Shown piece after piece: positions 12,601-23,136 of a stretch of DNA of 64,000 nt. Below the pieces are notes generated by a model that was not told where the DNA came from, ran no database searches, and saw nothing but the letters and a program-made list of their open reading frames with translations. Numbering within the stretch: the stretch's first letter is position 1; every line of letters begins with the position of its first letter. The translations under genes and the position numbers were made by a program. Source of the DNA: Ophiostoma sp. CBS 140.51 (Eukaryota; Ascomycota; Sordariomycetes; Ophiostomatales; Ophiostomataceae); contig JANSLP010000025.1 in the NCBI GenBank assembly GCA_029298735.1, forward strand, positions 162,030 through 226,029, written 5' to 3'.

Positions 12601-15388
12601 TACACGGCATTATGTGTATACAGAGTATTACATTGTACATACGAAAGTATGTGTCGCTTGCTCCTTCCCCCCTTGACTAGGTTTCTTTCCTTCGAAAATA
12701 TCAGTACAAATTGTCCGAAAAGGAAAGTGCGACTGTTTTGCAGCTTCAGCTGCAGTGAAAGAATGAAGCAATTACTACCTCAGTCGCAACTTCCTCTTGC
12801 AGCATGCGCTCTTGCCCTTTTTGCTTTCACCGCCATTGATCAAACAAAGCTCCCCGTGGTCGTTCCTTCTGTAGTATTAATTTTGAACCTCTTCACAGTC
12901 ACGCTGTTCATCTGTTGTGATCTACATGCTGAAAAGGAAGGTGCAGCCAACAGCACAGGACCTACTTAACCCTCCTGAGATTCTGTTTACCACTCATCCC
13001 GCATCTTCCATTTTTCTCATTACCACAAAAGTGATTTGAGGTGCTCGTATTTTTGACCCTGTCCCTTCATATGTCGTGCCACCATTCAGGCCAGGCCCCG
13101 TCTTTCGAGGTTGCATCCAACGCCTGGCTACATATTCGTCTCTTTTCCGGCGTCGTTTACTTCTTTCACACCTGCAAGCCAACAGAAGCATCCTCCACCC
13201 CGCCCGACATGCGCCCAGACATCCACCCACTCAGCCCTCACCATTCCGTCCCAGCCCCTCTCTCCCACGCATGTACCCTTCCCTTTGCTGTTTTCTTCTT
13301 CTTTTTCGCCCCCATCTGCGCCCCTTGGAGAGATGGGTAGAGAGGGGAAGCCAAAGCCGCGCCAGAGACGAGGGACAAAAACGACGAAATGACGGGTCGC
13401 CTGGATGGCTGCATGGGTCCTGGGCAGGTGCCATTCGCCAACGCGGGCAATTCTTTTACTTCCGGCAACTCTTTCTGCTACTCTGCTCTTTGACCTTTGC
13501 TCTCTTCAATCCTCTCACACTCTTTTATTCCGTTCGCCGCTTTGTTCGACCTCCGGACTCGCTCCTCTTCCAAAGTGCCACCACCGCTTTTTTCTTTTCT
13601 CGTCCATCATTCCCAGCACCTCTCCCCTGCCGCCATCTTGAATCTAACTGACGGAGTTGGCAAACGTGCGAGCCCCGTGGAGCACGTTAGTCAATGCGAC
13701 TTATTATTACCAGGTCTGCAGCAGCACTTACACCAGACGAATTAGTGCCGGCGATCGGTAGACCCTGACTCCATCTCTCAACGGCTTCTGTCTCTCAGCT
13801 CTTGTTCAAATCCAAATTCCCACCAAAGAGGACGCCCACCACTCAAACAGAAGTACTAGATGCGTTTGACTTTGCTTGATACTGCCAGAACTCCGTATCT
13901 TGTCCCAATTGACGTTCGTGACTACTGTTGCCAACCCGCCGACGTTCTGCCAATACATGACTGCAGCGTCAGCCTCGTGCTCCTGTCTTAAGTCTACTTC
14001 TTGACGCTACCCATCATACGGTCTACAAGCAGGAGCACCGCTCCACTAGTCGATACACTTCATACACTATACACTGCTGTCACGGCTCGGTTTGGAGCAC
14101 TACTTGTACTTTGTTCGTGTCAAGTGTACGAAAGATATCCCAAAACCAGAACAGCAGAGCCTGGCATCGGAGCCGCAAACACGCCGCTGTCAGCTCGCGG
14201 CGAACGGTGCATATCTCTTGTCCTTTCGACCCTCCATTTCCACCCCTTCTCTCTGGTAAGTTCAGTCTTTGCTTGCTTCTCAGCCTCCCATTGGAGATGG
14301 AGACACACCTCCCCTTGACTTGATTTTCTTTATTCCAACCCCGTCACATTTTGGTCTTCATCAGTCCCCCCGCCCACACCAACTGATCCTGTACCATGTG
14401 CTCGGTCTTTTCTATCTGTTTCTTTCTTTCTCTTTTGATATTACCTACCCTATGCTCGTTCAAGGTAAGATATGAACGATTATACTTCTATCGTGTCTCA
14501 CATAAGCTGGAATAACTGCTTGGCGAACTGGTCTGTCCAGCTCAGGCCAGGCCGGCTGTTTGCAGACAGGGGACACACGACGGCACCTGAAAAGGTACAC
14601 GATCGTCTGTCAAGAAGTCACTATTTGCATCTGACGAAAGAAACGTTGTACTCGTTGTCCTGCCCCCTTCCTGTATTCTGTACGCGAACCCACATTGACC
14701 TCCACAAACGCTGCGTTTCTCCTACTAAGTTATATCACAGCCTGGGGGCCTTGTTTGACCGTCTAGTGACTGGTGAACCTCGGCCATGCTGTTCATGATT
14801 TTATTTGCATTGCCCATTATTAAATTCGTGTTTTTGAGATTCCACTCATATGTGCCTAAGATCTCTACGTCCGTCCTCAGTCAAAACCTTTGGGGCAATG
14901 CTGGTATATAACGTTTCTGGATCGCCATTGGGTCGTGCTAACAAATTATATGAACAGAGGCAGGGACAGCAACAGTCGCCACATTTCCCAAAACAGGACC
15001 GAGAGGACTTGGCCGCCCTGGCTCATATTTAAGAGTTCCTGGCACGGCTACAAACAGATCCGTATGTATACAAGTCCACTTTTGTTTTGATGCACGAGAT
15101 TCTCAGATATCCACAAGAGGAAACAAAAATACTGGATGGACGCAATGCTGACGGAGGAGTACTTGTGGCCACCCCTGGAGTGACCGTTATCCCGCCTCCC
15201 TCGTCTCTGTGCCATCTGCATGTGTCTGCGCGTACACCACACCTAGCGCGCCTGGGCACACATGAAGTTTCTAGAACGAAAGAGAGTAACAACGACTAAA
15301 AGGGCACTTTTTATCTGAGGCACGTTGGCAGAAAATTATACGTACAACAACCTACATTGTCTGCTATAAGACGGGTCTGCCGCCTGCA

Positions 15389-15402
15389 CTTCTTTTTTAC
15401 AG
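15389..15402 (+). promoter_or_regulatory. Probable 3' splice site of a 5'-UTR intron
   Basis: The sequence CTTCTTTTTTACAG directly abuts the ATG at 15403. A pyrimidine tract ending in ACAG is a textbook acceptor. No in-frame coding extends upstream, so the intron would lie in the 5' UTR. Candidate donors are GTAAGT at 14257 and GTAAGA at 14465. Confidence 0.45.
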
Positions 15403-18400
15403 ATGGAGTCCTCGTCGCAGTCCACCCCGACGTCTTCACACTTCAGTATACAGTCCATGCTTACTTCACACGAACGTTCAAACGTTGAGAGACACTCCGA
15501 TTCACCACAAGCATTTGCTTCAACGCCCAACTTTGCTCCCTCTCCTGCGGGCCAGAGCCCAGGAAGTGGCTTTGGGGCGAGCATGACGATAGGACAGTCT
15601 CCGTCAACATTCAAGGACACCTCCAGCGCCGCCTCTCCACACCCGGAACCATATCCCATATCGCCACGGGGACGTGACCAACCTTATCATCAACATCCAT
15701 TTTCCCCGCCACAACAGCAACAACGCCAGATGCAACAGCAACATAACCGGCATCAACAGTATACGCAGCCCCAGCAATATCATCATCAACAGCAGCAACA
15801 TCAGCAACAACAAGGGCAACAGCGACACCAGCTGCCCTCTCTTTCCTCACTTCCTCCGATGCCTTCGGCGCCATCACCCTCCTCATTGCCCTCATTATCC
15901 TCGTTGCCTCTGCCAAACCTGCAGTCTATTCAGAACCAACAAGATTACCAACAGCAATTTCATCACGCTTACAGCAACAACAGCCGCCCTCACCAACAGG
16001 CACTCGAGGCTCAGCACAACGTTCCTCCTGCACACAATCTAGGTGTTGTCGGAAGTGCAATACGAGAGGCTGTAGGGCAGAAGCCCGCGCCAGCATCACT
16101 ACCAGGGTACGGACATCCACCATCCCCTCCACGAGGTCTTGACAGCCCCCCCACTGTCGAGTTCAAGAAAGCGCCAGTTGCAAAACGAGCACCAATGCGA
16201 TCCAGTATTGCTTGTATGCGTTGCCGTCGGTCAAAAATCAAATGTGTCAACGACGGGGAGGGTAAGTCCGCTTGCGAGACTTGTCTCAAATCAAGGAGAG
16301 ACTGTCGTTATCTCGTCTCCAACAACCAACCGCCAACAAGCGACGCGGAGCTGCAGTTTGTTGTGACCACGGCCCCCAAAATTCCCCGCGTGATGAAGCG
16401 CGAGGAACCTGGACAGGCCGAGCGGAACTCGGAGCGTAAACGGCTGAAGAAACTGGGCGACTCTGTAAGCCTCGACGAGCAGAAGTCGGGTGCCTACTAC
16501 GCAAATGAAGTGCTCTCCGAGCACTATTTCACCGAGACCATGTGGACAGAGATATTCGACATCTACCGCCTCCACTTTGCTACGGAACTCCCATTCCTTC
16601 ACCTGGCAACACTGAAAGAGAAGATGGGTGACAAGATGCGGGCCAGTCAAACACGCCGCTCGGACGGCACCAATTTGGTTTTGCTTGGTGTTCTCACCCT
16701 CACGGCTCGCTTCCATACCGACCTCGTGAGGCGCATCACGTTCCCTCATACACAACACGGCGCCAACAAATCTAACCCTGCAAGCACGGCCAAAAGCGAG
16801 CCATGGGCTGCCTCGGAGTACTTTGCTGGTGTGCTTTCCGGAGCCTTGGGCCCTCTGTCGGCATGCGTGAGGCTGGCCACTGTCGAACGTGTCCAGGCAT
16901 TTTTGATGCTGGGATTATATGAGTGGATCAGGCCAAATAAAAGAGACGACTCTAATGGTGCAAGATCCGACGGCATGGGGGCATGGATGTATGTCGGATT
17001 TGGTATTCGCATGGCCGAGGGTCTGAGACTTGGAGTTGATGATGAGTCTCCACGTCGTCGCCGTGTTGCTGCTTCCAAGCCCTCCGCTGCACCGTCTGCG
17101 TCTGCTTCTGCAGAGACGAGAACAGATGGCAAGGCCGGTATTGACACCGAAAACGATCCTAAAAATAGTTCTGCTGGCTCATTATCTACGAAAACCGACA
17201 CATCGGATTCCTACAGAGAAGGCGCCAGCGCGATGACACAGAAAGCCTCGGGCAAGAGAAGTGCAGAGGCTATCGAGTCGATTGTCACCAGCGAAGTTCG
17301 CCGACGCACCATGTTTAGCTGCTTCGTTTTGGACCGCATGCTAGCCTGCGGAAAGAACCGTTCCACCATGATCCGTTCAGAGAATATCAAAGTCCAGCTG
17401 CCGTGTTCCGAGATTGCCTTTGATTTGTCATTTCAGACCTTCACGGGCTACTTGCGACCGCGTCCGGAGATTGGTATACTTGTGGCCGGCGCTCCAGATA
17501 CGGGCGAAGGCGCATCCGATATCAATGACAGCCTGTTGGCTCGCTTCATACTTCTCGTCGACATTTGGGGTGAGATCTCAGAGTACAGCTTTGCGGGCGG
17601 CAGGCATACGGAGGAGCAACCGCCATGGGAAGACACCGAGTTCCGACGATTGACCGGCATGCTTGACGAGTTCTACTCGCGGCTTCCATCCACCTTTACA
17701 TTCTCCACGACAAACTACCATAAACACGAGAACCACCATGCGTCAACAGAATACGTCTCGCTCCATATGCTGTTCGCCGTCTGCCAGATCATGTTGCATC
17801 GCGAGTACACACCATTCATCCCCATCCGGTGCACACGTCCAATGGGCCCGCTCGACGAGCCAACGTTTCCAGAGGGGAGTGCACCGCGGGGATTCTGGGA
17901 ACAGAGCGCAGACACAGTGTTCAAGGCCGCTCGCAACATTATCGATCTGATTGAAATCTGCCAGACGCGGAAACAGATGCCCATGTCGGCGCTGGTCGTA
18001 TTTGCTGTGTGGACGGCGGCGTTTGTTGGCATCTACTCTTGGCATTTCCCGCGGATGGACAAACATCACCGCATGTTGACGAGGTATGATGCCGAACGTA
18101 ACGGAAAACGCGGCCCCGAGTCACCAGACAACATCGACGACCGGCGGGTCTCTACACATGGGCCAACAGCAGTTGCCTATGAGGCCTTAAAGAGTATGGG
18201 CATGTGGCTGCAGATGGCAACGACATATGTCCGGTATTTCCACGAGATGGACGAATACTACGATGGCGTCAAGAAGGAGTATTGGGCGCATGTGGAGAAG
18301 CATGGCGGAGAGACAGTGAGACGAAAGAGCGTTCGGCAGGGTGGCAATGGCGGAGGCCTCGATGAGTGGAAGGTCCATGGACCGAAGGTGACCAACAACG

Positions 18401-19248
18401 GCAAGATCTTTGCGGCCGAGGACACATTTGCGGAGGACTCGGATCCTCCTGGAGAGAGCAGCAAACGCGATGAAGATGAAGCGAATGACAGTGTCACAGC
18501 AGAGCCACAGTCGGTGCCAACAAAAACTCGCAGTTTGCAGCCGCGCCGTATCGCACCGGCCGGCTCTTCTTCTCTTGCTGAGGCCCCAGCTGCTGGTCTT
18601 GAAGATGGACAACAAGAGCAGCAGCGACCACCACTGCTAGCACAAGTTGATGTCATCGAGGAAGAGGCAGCCATGGCCGGCGAGGAGAGTGCTGCGACAG
18701 TACAGACGGCCGTGGCAAACGATGGCATGCATGGAATCCTGTATGGAGGAGGCCAGACCGCCACGCAGTTTCCTGGTGGCAGCATCAGTAGCAGTGCCGG
18801 CGACAACACCGCCAACACCACCAATGTCGATGTCAGCGGCGACATCTTGCAGGCTATTCCAACGCAGCAGGAGTGGGATCAGTACGCCCAGCATCCGCAA
18901 CACCCGCAACACCCACTGCATCCACAACAGCAGCAACAACAGGCAGCCCCGTTGTATGCTCAAGATCCAATGTCCCAGCCACAGGCCAGTTCCTCGAATT
19001 CTTCGCCACCAGAGGACTACCCACGCAACGACATGTCGGCGGATTTCCCATTTGATTCCATGGATCTGTTTTATGCCCCAATGGCGAATGTCGAGCCGTA
19101 TGTCAATTCGCTCGAAGGCAAGCGGTGGCAGGATGCGAGTCAAGCTGCAGGCATTGAACGCTTGTCACAGGCCGAGCTGGATGGCGCGGCTGTTTGGGGC
19201 GTGTCGTATTTTGGTACTGGGTATACAGGCGAAGGTTTTCAATCTTGA
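15403..19248 (+). CDS. Zn2Cys6 transcription factor with fungal-specific regulatory domain
   Basis: A single frame of 1281 residues. Residues 1-265 are disordered and very rich in Gln, His, Ser and Pro. The binuclear zinc cluster has Cys271, 274, 281, 291, 294 and 301, with basic residues RCRRSKIKC between the second and third Cys. The spacing after Cys281 is longer than the classic six residues because of an Asn-Asp-Gly-Glu-Gly loop. The middle region from about 370 to 900 resembles the fungal-specific transcription factor domain (PF04082), including ETMWTEIFDIYRLHF and a VRRRTMFSCFVLDRML segment (the usual R-R-R/T-FW stretch). The C-terminal 300 residues are again Gln/Pro/Asp-rich, as activation domains are. 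It should act in the nucleus on CGG-type sites. The target pathway is unknown; the neighbouring secreted peptidase 3.9 kb downstream is not obviously linked. Confidence 0.88.
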   Translation: MESSSQSTPTSSHFSIQSMLTSHERSNVERHSDSPQAFASTPNFAPSPAGQSPGSGFGASMTIGQSPSTFKDTSSAASPHPEPYPISPRGRDQPYHQHPFSPPQQQQRQMQQQHNRHQQYTQPQQYHHQQQQHQQQQGQQRHQLPSLSSLPPMPSAPSPSSLPSLSSLPLPNLQSIQNQQDYQQQFHHAYSNNSRPHQQALEAQHNVPPAHNLGVVGSAIREAVGQKPAPASLPGYGHPPSPPRGLDSPPTVEFKKAPVAKRAPMRSSIACMRCRRSKIKCVNDGEGKSACETCLKSRRDCRYLVSNNQPPTSDAELQFVVTTAPKIPRVMKREEPGQAERNSERKRLKKLGDSVSLDEQKSGAYYANEVLSEHYFTETMWTEIFDIYRLHFATELPFLHLATLKEKMGDKMRASQTRRSDGTNLVLLGVLTLTARFHTDLVRRITFPHTQHGANKSNPASTAKSEPWAASEYFAGVLSGALGPLSACVRLATVERVQAFLMLGLYEWIRPNKRDDSNGARSDGMGAWMYVGFGIRMAEGLRLGVDDESPRRRRVAASKPSAAPSASASAETRTDGKAGIDTENDPKNSSAGSLSTKTDTSDSYREGASAMTQKASGKRSAEAIESIVTSEVRRRTMFSCFVLDRMLACGKNRSTMIRSENIKVQLPCSEIAFDLSFQTFTGYLRPRPEIGILVAGAPDTGEGASDINDSLLARFILLVDIWGEISEYSFAGGRHTEEQPPWEDTEFRRLTGMLDEFYSRLPSTFTFSTTNYHKHENHHASTEYVSLHMLFAVCQIMLHREYTPFIPIRCTRPMGPLDEPTFPEGSAPRGFWEQSADTVFKAARNIIDLIEICQTRKQMPMSALVVFAVWTAAFVGIYSWHFPRMDKHHRMLTRYDAERNGKRGPESPDNIDDRRVSTHGPTAVAYEALKSMGMWLQMATTYVRYFHEMDEYYDGVKKEYWAHVEKHGGETVRRKSVRQGGNGGGLDEWKVHGPKVTNNGKIFAAEDTFAEDSDPPGESSKRDEDEANDSVTAEPQSVPTKTRSLQPRRIAPAGSSSLAEAPAAGLEDGQQEQQRPPLLAQVDVIEEEAAMAGEESAATVQTAVANDGMHGILYGGGQTATQFPGGSISSSAGDNTANTTNVDVSGDILQAIPTQQEWDQYAQHPQHPQHPLHPQQQQQQAAPLYAQDPMSQPQASSSNSSPPEDYPRNDMSADFPFDSMDLFYAPMANVEPYVNSLEGKRWQDASQAAGIERLSQAELDGAAVWGVSYFGTGYTGEGFQS
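15709..15832 (+). repeat. CAA/CAG-rich coding tract (poly-Gln/His)
   Basis: Imperfect CAA, CAG and CAT triplets encode alternating Gln and His runs in the N-terminus of the zinc-cluster regulator. Tract length may vary between strains, as is common for such triplet runs. Confidence 0.75.
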
Positions 19249-21574
19249 GTCGTAAAGGCTCGGGAGTATTTTGTTGTTGAGTTTGGCGATGTTAATGAAA
19301 GATGGACTGGCGCCCGGAGCTCATATATTTGGCATTTTACTAGGTTATTCTTTGACATTTATTTTTGACATTATTTTTGATTTTATTTATCGTTTTCATT
19401 CCCTTGACAAGAATCTCTTGGTATTACCCGAGACCCAAGAAGCCCAAGAACTTCCAAGTCTCACAAAAAAGCTTGGTTTTCAAACCCCAGAGTTTTCGAA
19501 GCAATAGCACACAAAAAGCCATGCGAGTCAAGCTTTTGCCGATGTTGTGCCCAGAAACGCTAACAACGAGCAACCCGACTCTACGGAGGACAGACTTCTT
19601 GCCCTTGTCCAAAGAATCCTCGATGCCCAGAAGTCAAGAGGCCAAGCACATCGCCAAGTCAAGAGAGGCTGACGATCGCTTTTCGACGAACGAATTTTAC
19701 ATTGGACGTCCTGCAGACTGTTGTCAAAAATAGAACAGAAGGACGGCAGTAGCACCTTGCTTCTTTGGAGCAAAATCTGCAGGACACAAAGGAAGAAGGG
19801 GGAACGATGGAAGCCAGACCGCCCGACGTGGTGATGCTCAGCCACCTGCCAGTTGACAAACCCAGGCAAATCCAAAGGTTTGTCACCCAACAGGAACACT
19901 AGGAGAAGAGTGCGCAGGAGATGGGCTGGGCTGACTCCCCTCGAAAATCAGAAAGAAAAAGAAGAAAAACACCAGTTCCACTGCTACCCGAGCGGGACCC
20001 TTTTTGGGCAGGGAAGCCGCTTTGTTTGAGGACAATCACTTACCATAAGCAGCCTTGGACAGTGGACCAATGGTGTGGGAGCTGTGTGGGTTCTGAGATT
20101 GGCAGTGAAAGCGAAGGGAACGAGTGACTGGGATTGGGGTTGCAGTCGCAGGAGACCAGGGAAAGACAGCTCGCCTCAACCGATTGAGCCCTGACGGGAG
20201 AAGTTTATTTTAGGGGGGCACGTCTCCTGGTCTCCCCAGACTCCAGCCACACTGTTCCGTCCGCTTGTTCGGGGCAGACGAAGAAAACGATGGGGCGTCT
20301 CACGGCCGGCAGGCATTCAAAGGGTCGCGTAATGGGCGTTATGGAGCACAATGGCAGAGCCGCGAGAGAGACACTGTGGTAATTTTTGACGACTGATTAC
20401 GTGAAAAACTACAGAGAACGGAGAACATCTTCAAGACGAGTTGACTCGGGCACCACACGCGATGTCGATATGTCGATATGAGACAGAACGCCTCAGCTGT
20501 TTGCTCGTCACCGTTGAAGGGTCTGGCTTTCAGTTTCAGCCTCGCCTAATTTAACGGCCGTTTCCAAGTGCACGCCGAGAAGGTGAATAAAAAAGAAAGG
20601 AAAGGAAAGCCAGAAAAAAATCCAAAGAACGACACACAAAAACACCCGAACAGCGCCTTGCAGCATAATTTCGCTTTTACGCCGTGTACGGGAACGGAGC
20701 ACATACGACGGATACGATGCAGATAAGATGTCGCTTCTCTCTCTTTTTACTCTTTTTCACTCTTATTTTCGACCGGTCTTTAGCACCTGCGCCTCACGCT
20801 TTCTGCGGATCCTCACAGTCCCTCATTTTCCTTCAGAGTGAGAAGAGGTGCCACTAGACGTGGGGACGCCAATCCTTCTCTATCCTTCCCTTGTCAGCCA
20901 TTTTTTGATTCCTGGCCGACCCTTCCACCGGAAGCACAGAAGCAGAATAACAAGGAGAAAGGCCACGGATCCTAGAAAGAGTGCGGAAAGGAAGCTCGCA
21001 CTCGCTCTTGCGAGCCAAACAAATTTTGTGCTCAACATGCAAGCCAAGAGAAAGCGCAGCACAACGCATTTGTGCAAACCTCCAACTTTCCCGATCCAGT
21101 ATCTCGCAAGCAGGAGCCCAAAAGTCGACAACTGTGAGTAAAAACCGTCAGCGGTAAGATGAACCCACAAGCCTTAACTCCACGAGGAGCGACCATCCGC
21201 ATACGCAGTAAGCCTTGCTGGGCGGGCATCATCCCAGATAGGGCAGAACATGTTGTTTCGACTTTTGCAGAAGGTACAAAGTACTCCGTTCGCGCCGTCG
21301 TTTGAACAAGAAACCTCCGTGGGAAGCACACCGCGTTCCTGGTTTTAACACTGGCGGCTGGCTGGCGTCGGTTGGCTTCGCCCGCGCCATGGCCATGCAC
21401 ACCAACATGTCAATTTTAATGAGGACCGGCCATGGTGAAACGCGACCGCTCTCGACCAGAAGGAATCCTAAGAGATCACAAAAGATCACGAAAGAACGCG
21501 AGCCTGCTGCAAGCCTGCATCCAACGCCTCGCGATGCCTTTTTTTAAGCAATACGGCATGTACGAGCGTGTGAT

Positions 21575-21584
21575 TACGGAGTAC
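21575..21584. repeat. Recurrent intergenic motif TACGGAGTAC, copy 3
   Basis: Exact copy of the 10-mer at 9622. It is followed within 2 bp by a second GAGTAC, and about 290 bp upstream lies the near copy GTACTCCGT (21281-21289). Confidence 0.6.
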
Positions 21585-22369
21585 TGAGTACATTTTAAAG
21601 TTTGAAGGCTCAAGAGAGTCAGACGGAGTCTGCCCCTCTGCCCGCTGTCTGGAAATAACGGTGTGCCAGTGTGGTTCACTGATGCGCAGTGCATGCTGCT
21701 TGTGTTGAGACGGCACTTCTTCAATGCAGCCAGGTGCGGCTACAGCTGAGGCAGACAAAAAAGACTTGCAAAGTAAAGAAGCAAAGATTGTGAACTATAT
21801 CGCCCACAAATCGAACCGATCACAGACGAGGCCCGTCACACAAGCCACAGAGGCGGCTCGCCCGCTGTTTCTGCCAACGGTCAACGTTGGCGACTAACAA
21901 CGCCGGCTATTGTTGCAGATATCGTGAGCTTCACTTTGTACCTCCGTCGTTCCCCTTTTTTCTGCGCATGCTTGTATCTTGATCTCACCATCGACCAGCC
22001 TGCCACTTCCCTGTTCTAGCCAGATCCTGCCTCTCCTGTCGTCCCTCTTCTTTGCATCTACTGTGTATGGGTACGATGCCTCTCGTCCTCGCTGGCCTCG
22101 CTGTGCTTCCTGCACGAGCGGGTCGTTGGCAGGCCTGATCCCACGCCACGTTCACCCCTGCCCGCCACCCTCCCTACCACCCCCGCCCCTTTTCCCTTTT
22201 TCCCTTTTCATCATCTCCTTTTTCTTCTTCACAGCTTCGCGCTGTGGGCTACTGAGTACGGAGAACGGAGACGACGGAGGAGCCTCACGCTTCTGCATGG
22301 GGTCTTGGATAGGGACCCACTCTGCCTTTGAGCTTATGCTTGTTCGTCTTCTCTTTGGTCGGCTCTGGT

Positions 22370-22403
22370 GGTCCTGCTGGTCCTGCTGGTCCTGCTGGTC
22401 CTG
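22370..22403. repeat. Tandem 9-bp repeat (GGTCCTGCT, about 4 copies)
   Basis: Nearly four perfect head-to-tail copies of GGTCCTGCT in non-coding sequence upstream of the peptidase gene. It is a short minisatellite with no function evident. Confidence 0.85.
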
Positions 22404-23062
22404 CACGCCTGCCTTATTTTTCACTCTGTGGTGCTTGACTGGCTGGTCCTGGGCTGTCCCTGCCGGTCACTGCCAGTCCCCTGTCCGTGCTTGCTTGGGT
22501 GCTGGACGCGGATGGTCCATTGAAGGAAGCTCCTCCCACTGGGCTGTGGGAGGCGAAGCAAACGATGGTGTTGAAAACTTTTGGAGTGAAGATCCCACGG
22601 TCCCCAAAAACGGGTCCAGCATCCAGCACGCCGTCTAAACCATGCACGACCTAACCAAACGGACGACACTACCCACGGTCTATGTTTATCCTCCGGAAGG
22701 GCTGTGAGCATAGGATCCAGGAACCCTTGAACCCATGCTCGAAAAAACGCCTTTTGTCATTTTGTTCAAGCGCGAAGCATGAGCAGTGCCTGCTTTATTT
22801 TGGGCGTTGAAGCTTTTTAGCTTCTTTTGGTGCCTCTCGTGCTTCTCGTGCCTTTTCGTTTGTCAAACACGGAGAATACGCACGACCTCGTCTTTTGCAT
22901 ATAATCTTGGCCTGGCCCTCAGTCTTGGCCTCGTTTAATTTTTGATTTTGTTTTGTTGTCTCCATCTCATCATCTCATTGTCTGTCTTTGGCATTTATTT
23001 CATTCTTGTCTTCTCTTTTCTTTTTGTTTTCACCAGGAGAAGCTTAATTGTGTGTTTGTCTA

Positions 23063-23094
23063 TTTTCTTTTTCTTTTTCTTTTTCTTTTTCTTT
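23063..23094 (+). repeat. TTTTTC microsatellite in the peptidase leader
   Basis: Five or so TTTTTC units within a CT-rich leader that ends about 43 bp before the peptidase ATG. Pyrimidine-rich tracts near the transcription start are common in well-expressed fungal genes. Confidence 0.8.
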
Positions 23095-23136
23095 CTATTT
23101 TCTTTTCTATAATACCCACAACACACAACACACAGC

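Larger units (their letters stand above)
8570..15402. other. Gene-free zone, 6.8 kb, upstream of the Zn2Cys6 regulator
   Basis: Divergent promoter space between the senescence-domain gene and the regulator at 15403. I found no frame with a recognisable domain or plausible exon chain. About 9890-10560 is AT-rich. About 13040-14460 is pyrimidine-rich on the plus strand, as fungal 5' leaders are, and good donor-like sites (GTAAGT at 14257, GTAAGA at 14465) occur there. One TACGGAGTAC copy sits at 9622-9631. A long leader, a 5'-UTR intron or a non-coding transcript is possible. Confidence 0.5.
19249..23136. other. Gene-free zone, 3.9 kb, upstream of the S28 peptidase
   Basis: Contains the 3' region of the regulator and the promoter of the secreted peptidase. 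No frame shows a domain or credible exon structure. Recognisable contents are one exact TACGGAGTAC (21575-21584), a near copy at 21281-21289, a 9-bp tandem repeat at 22370 and a TTTTTC microsatellite just before the peptidase ATG. Confidence 0.5.

Noticed and set aside
12649..12969. 106-codon hydrophobic frame in the 6.8 kb gene-free zone
   Set aside because: It has a hydrophobic stretch but no signal, domain or splice context that separates it from chance.
13076..13651. 191-codon Pro/Ser-rich frame
   Set aside because: Translation of a pyrimidine-rich leader; composition explains its openness.
22152..22424. Gln/Asp repeat frame (QDQQDQQDQ) on the minus strand
   Set aside because: It is the 9-bp tandem repeat read in one frame, in a non-coding region.
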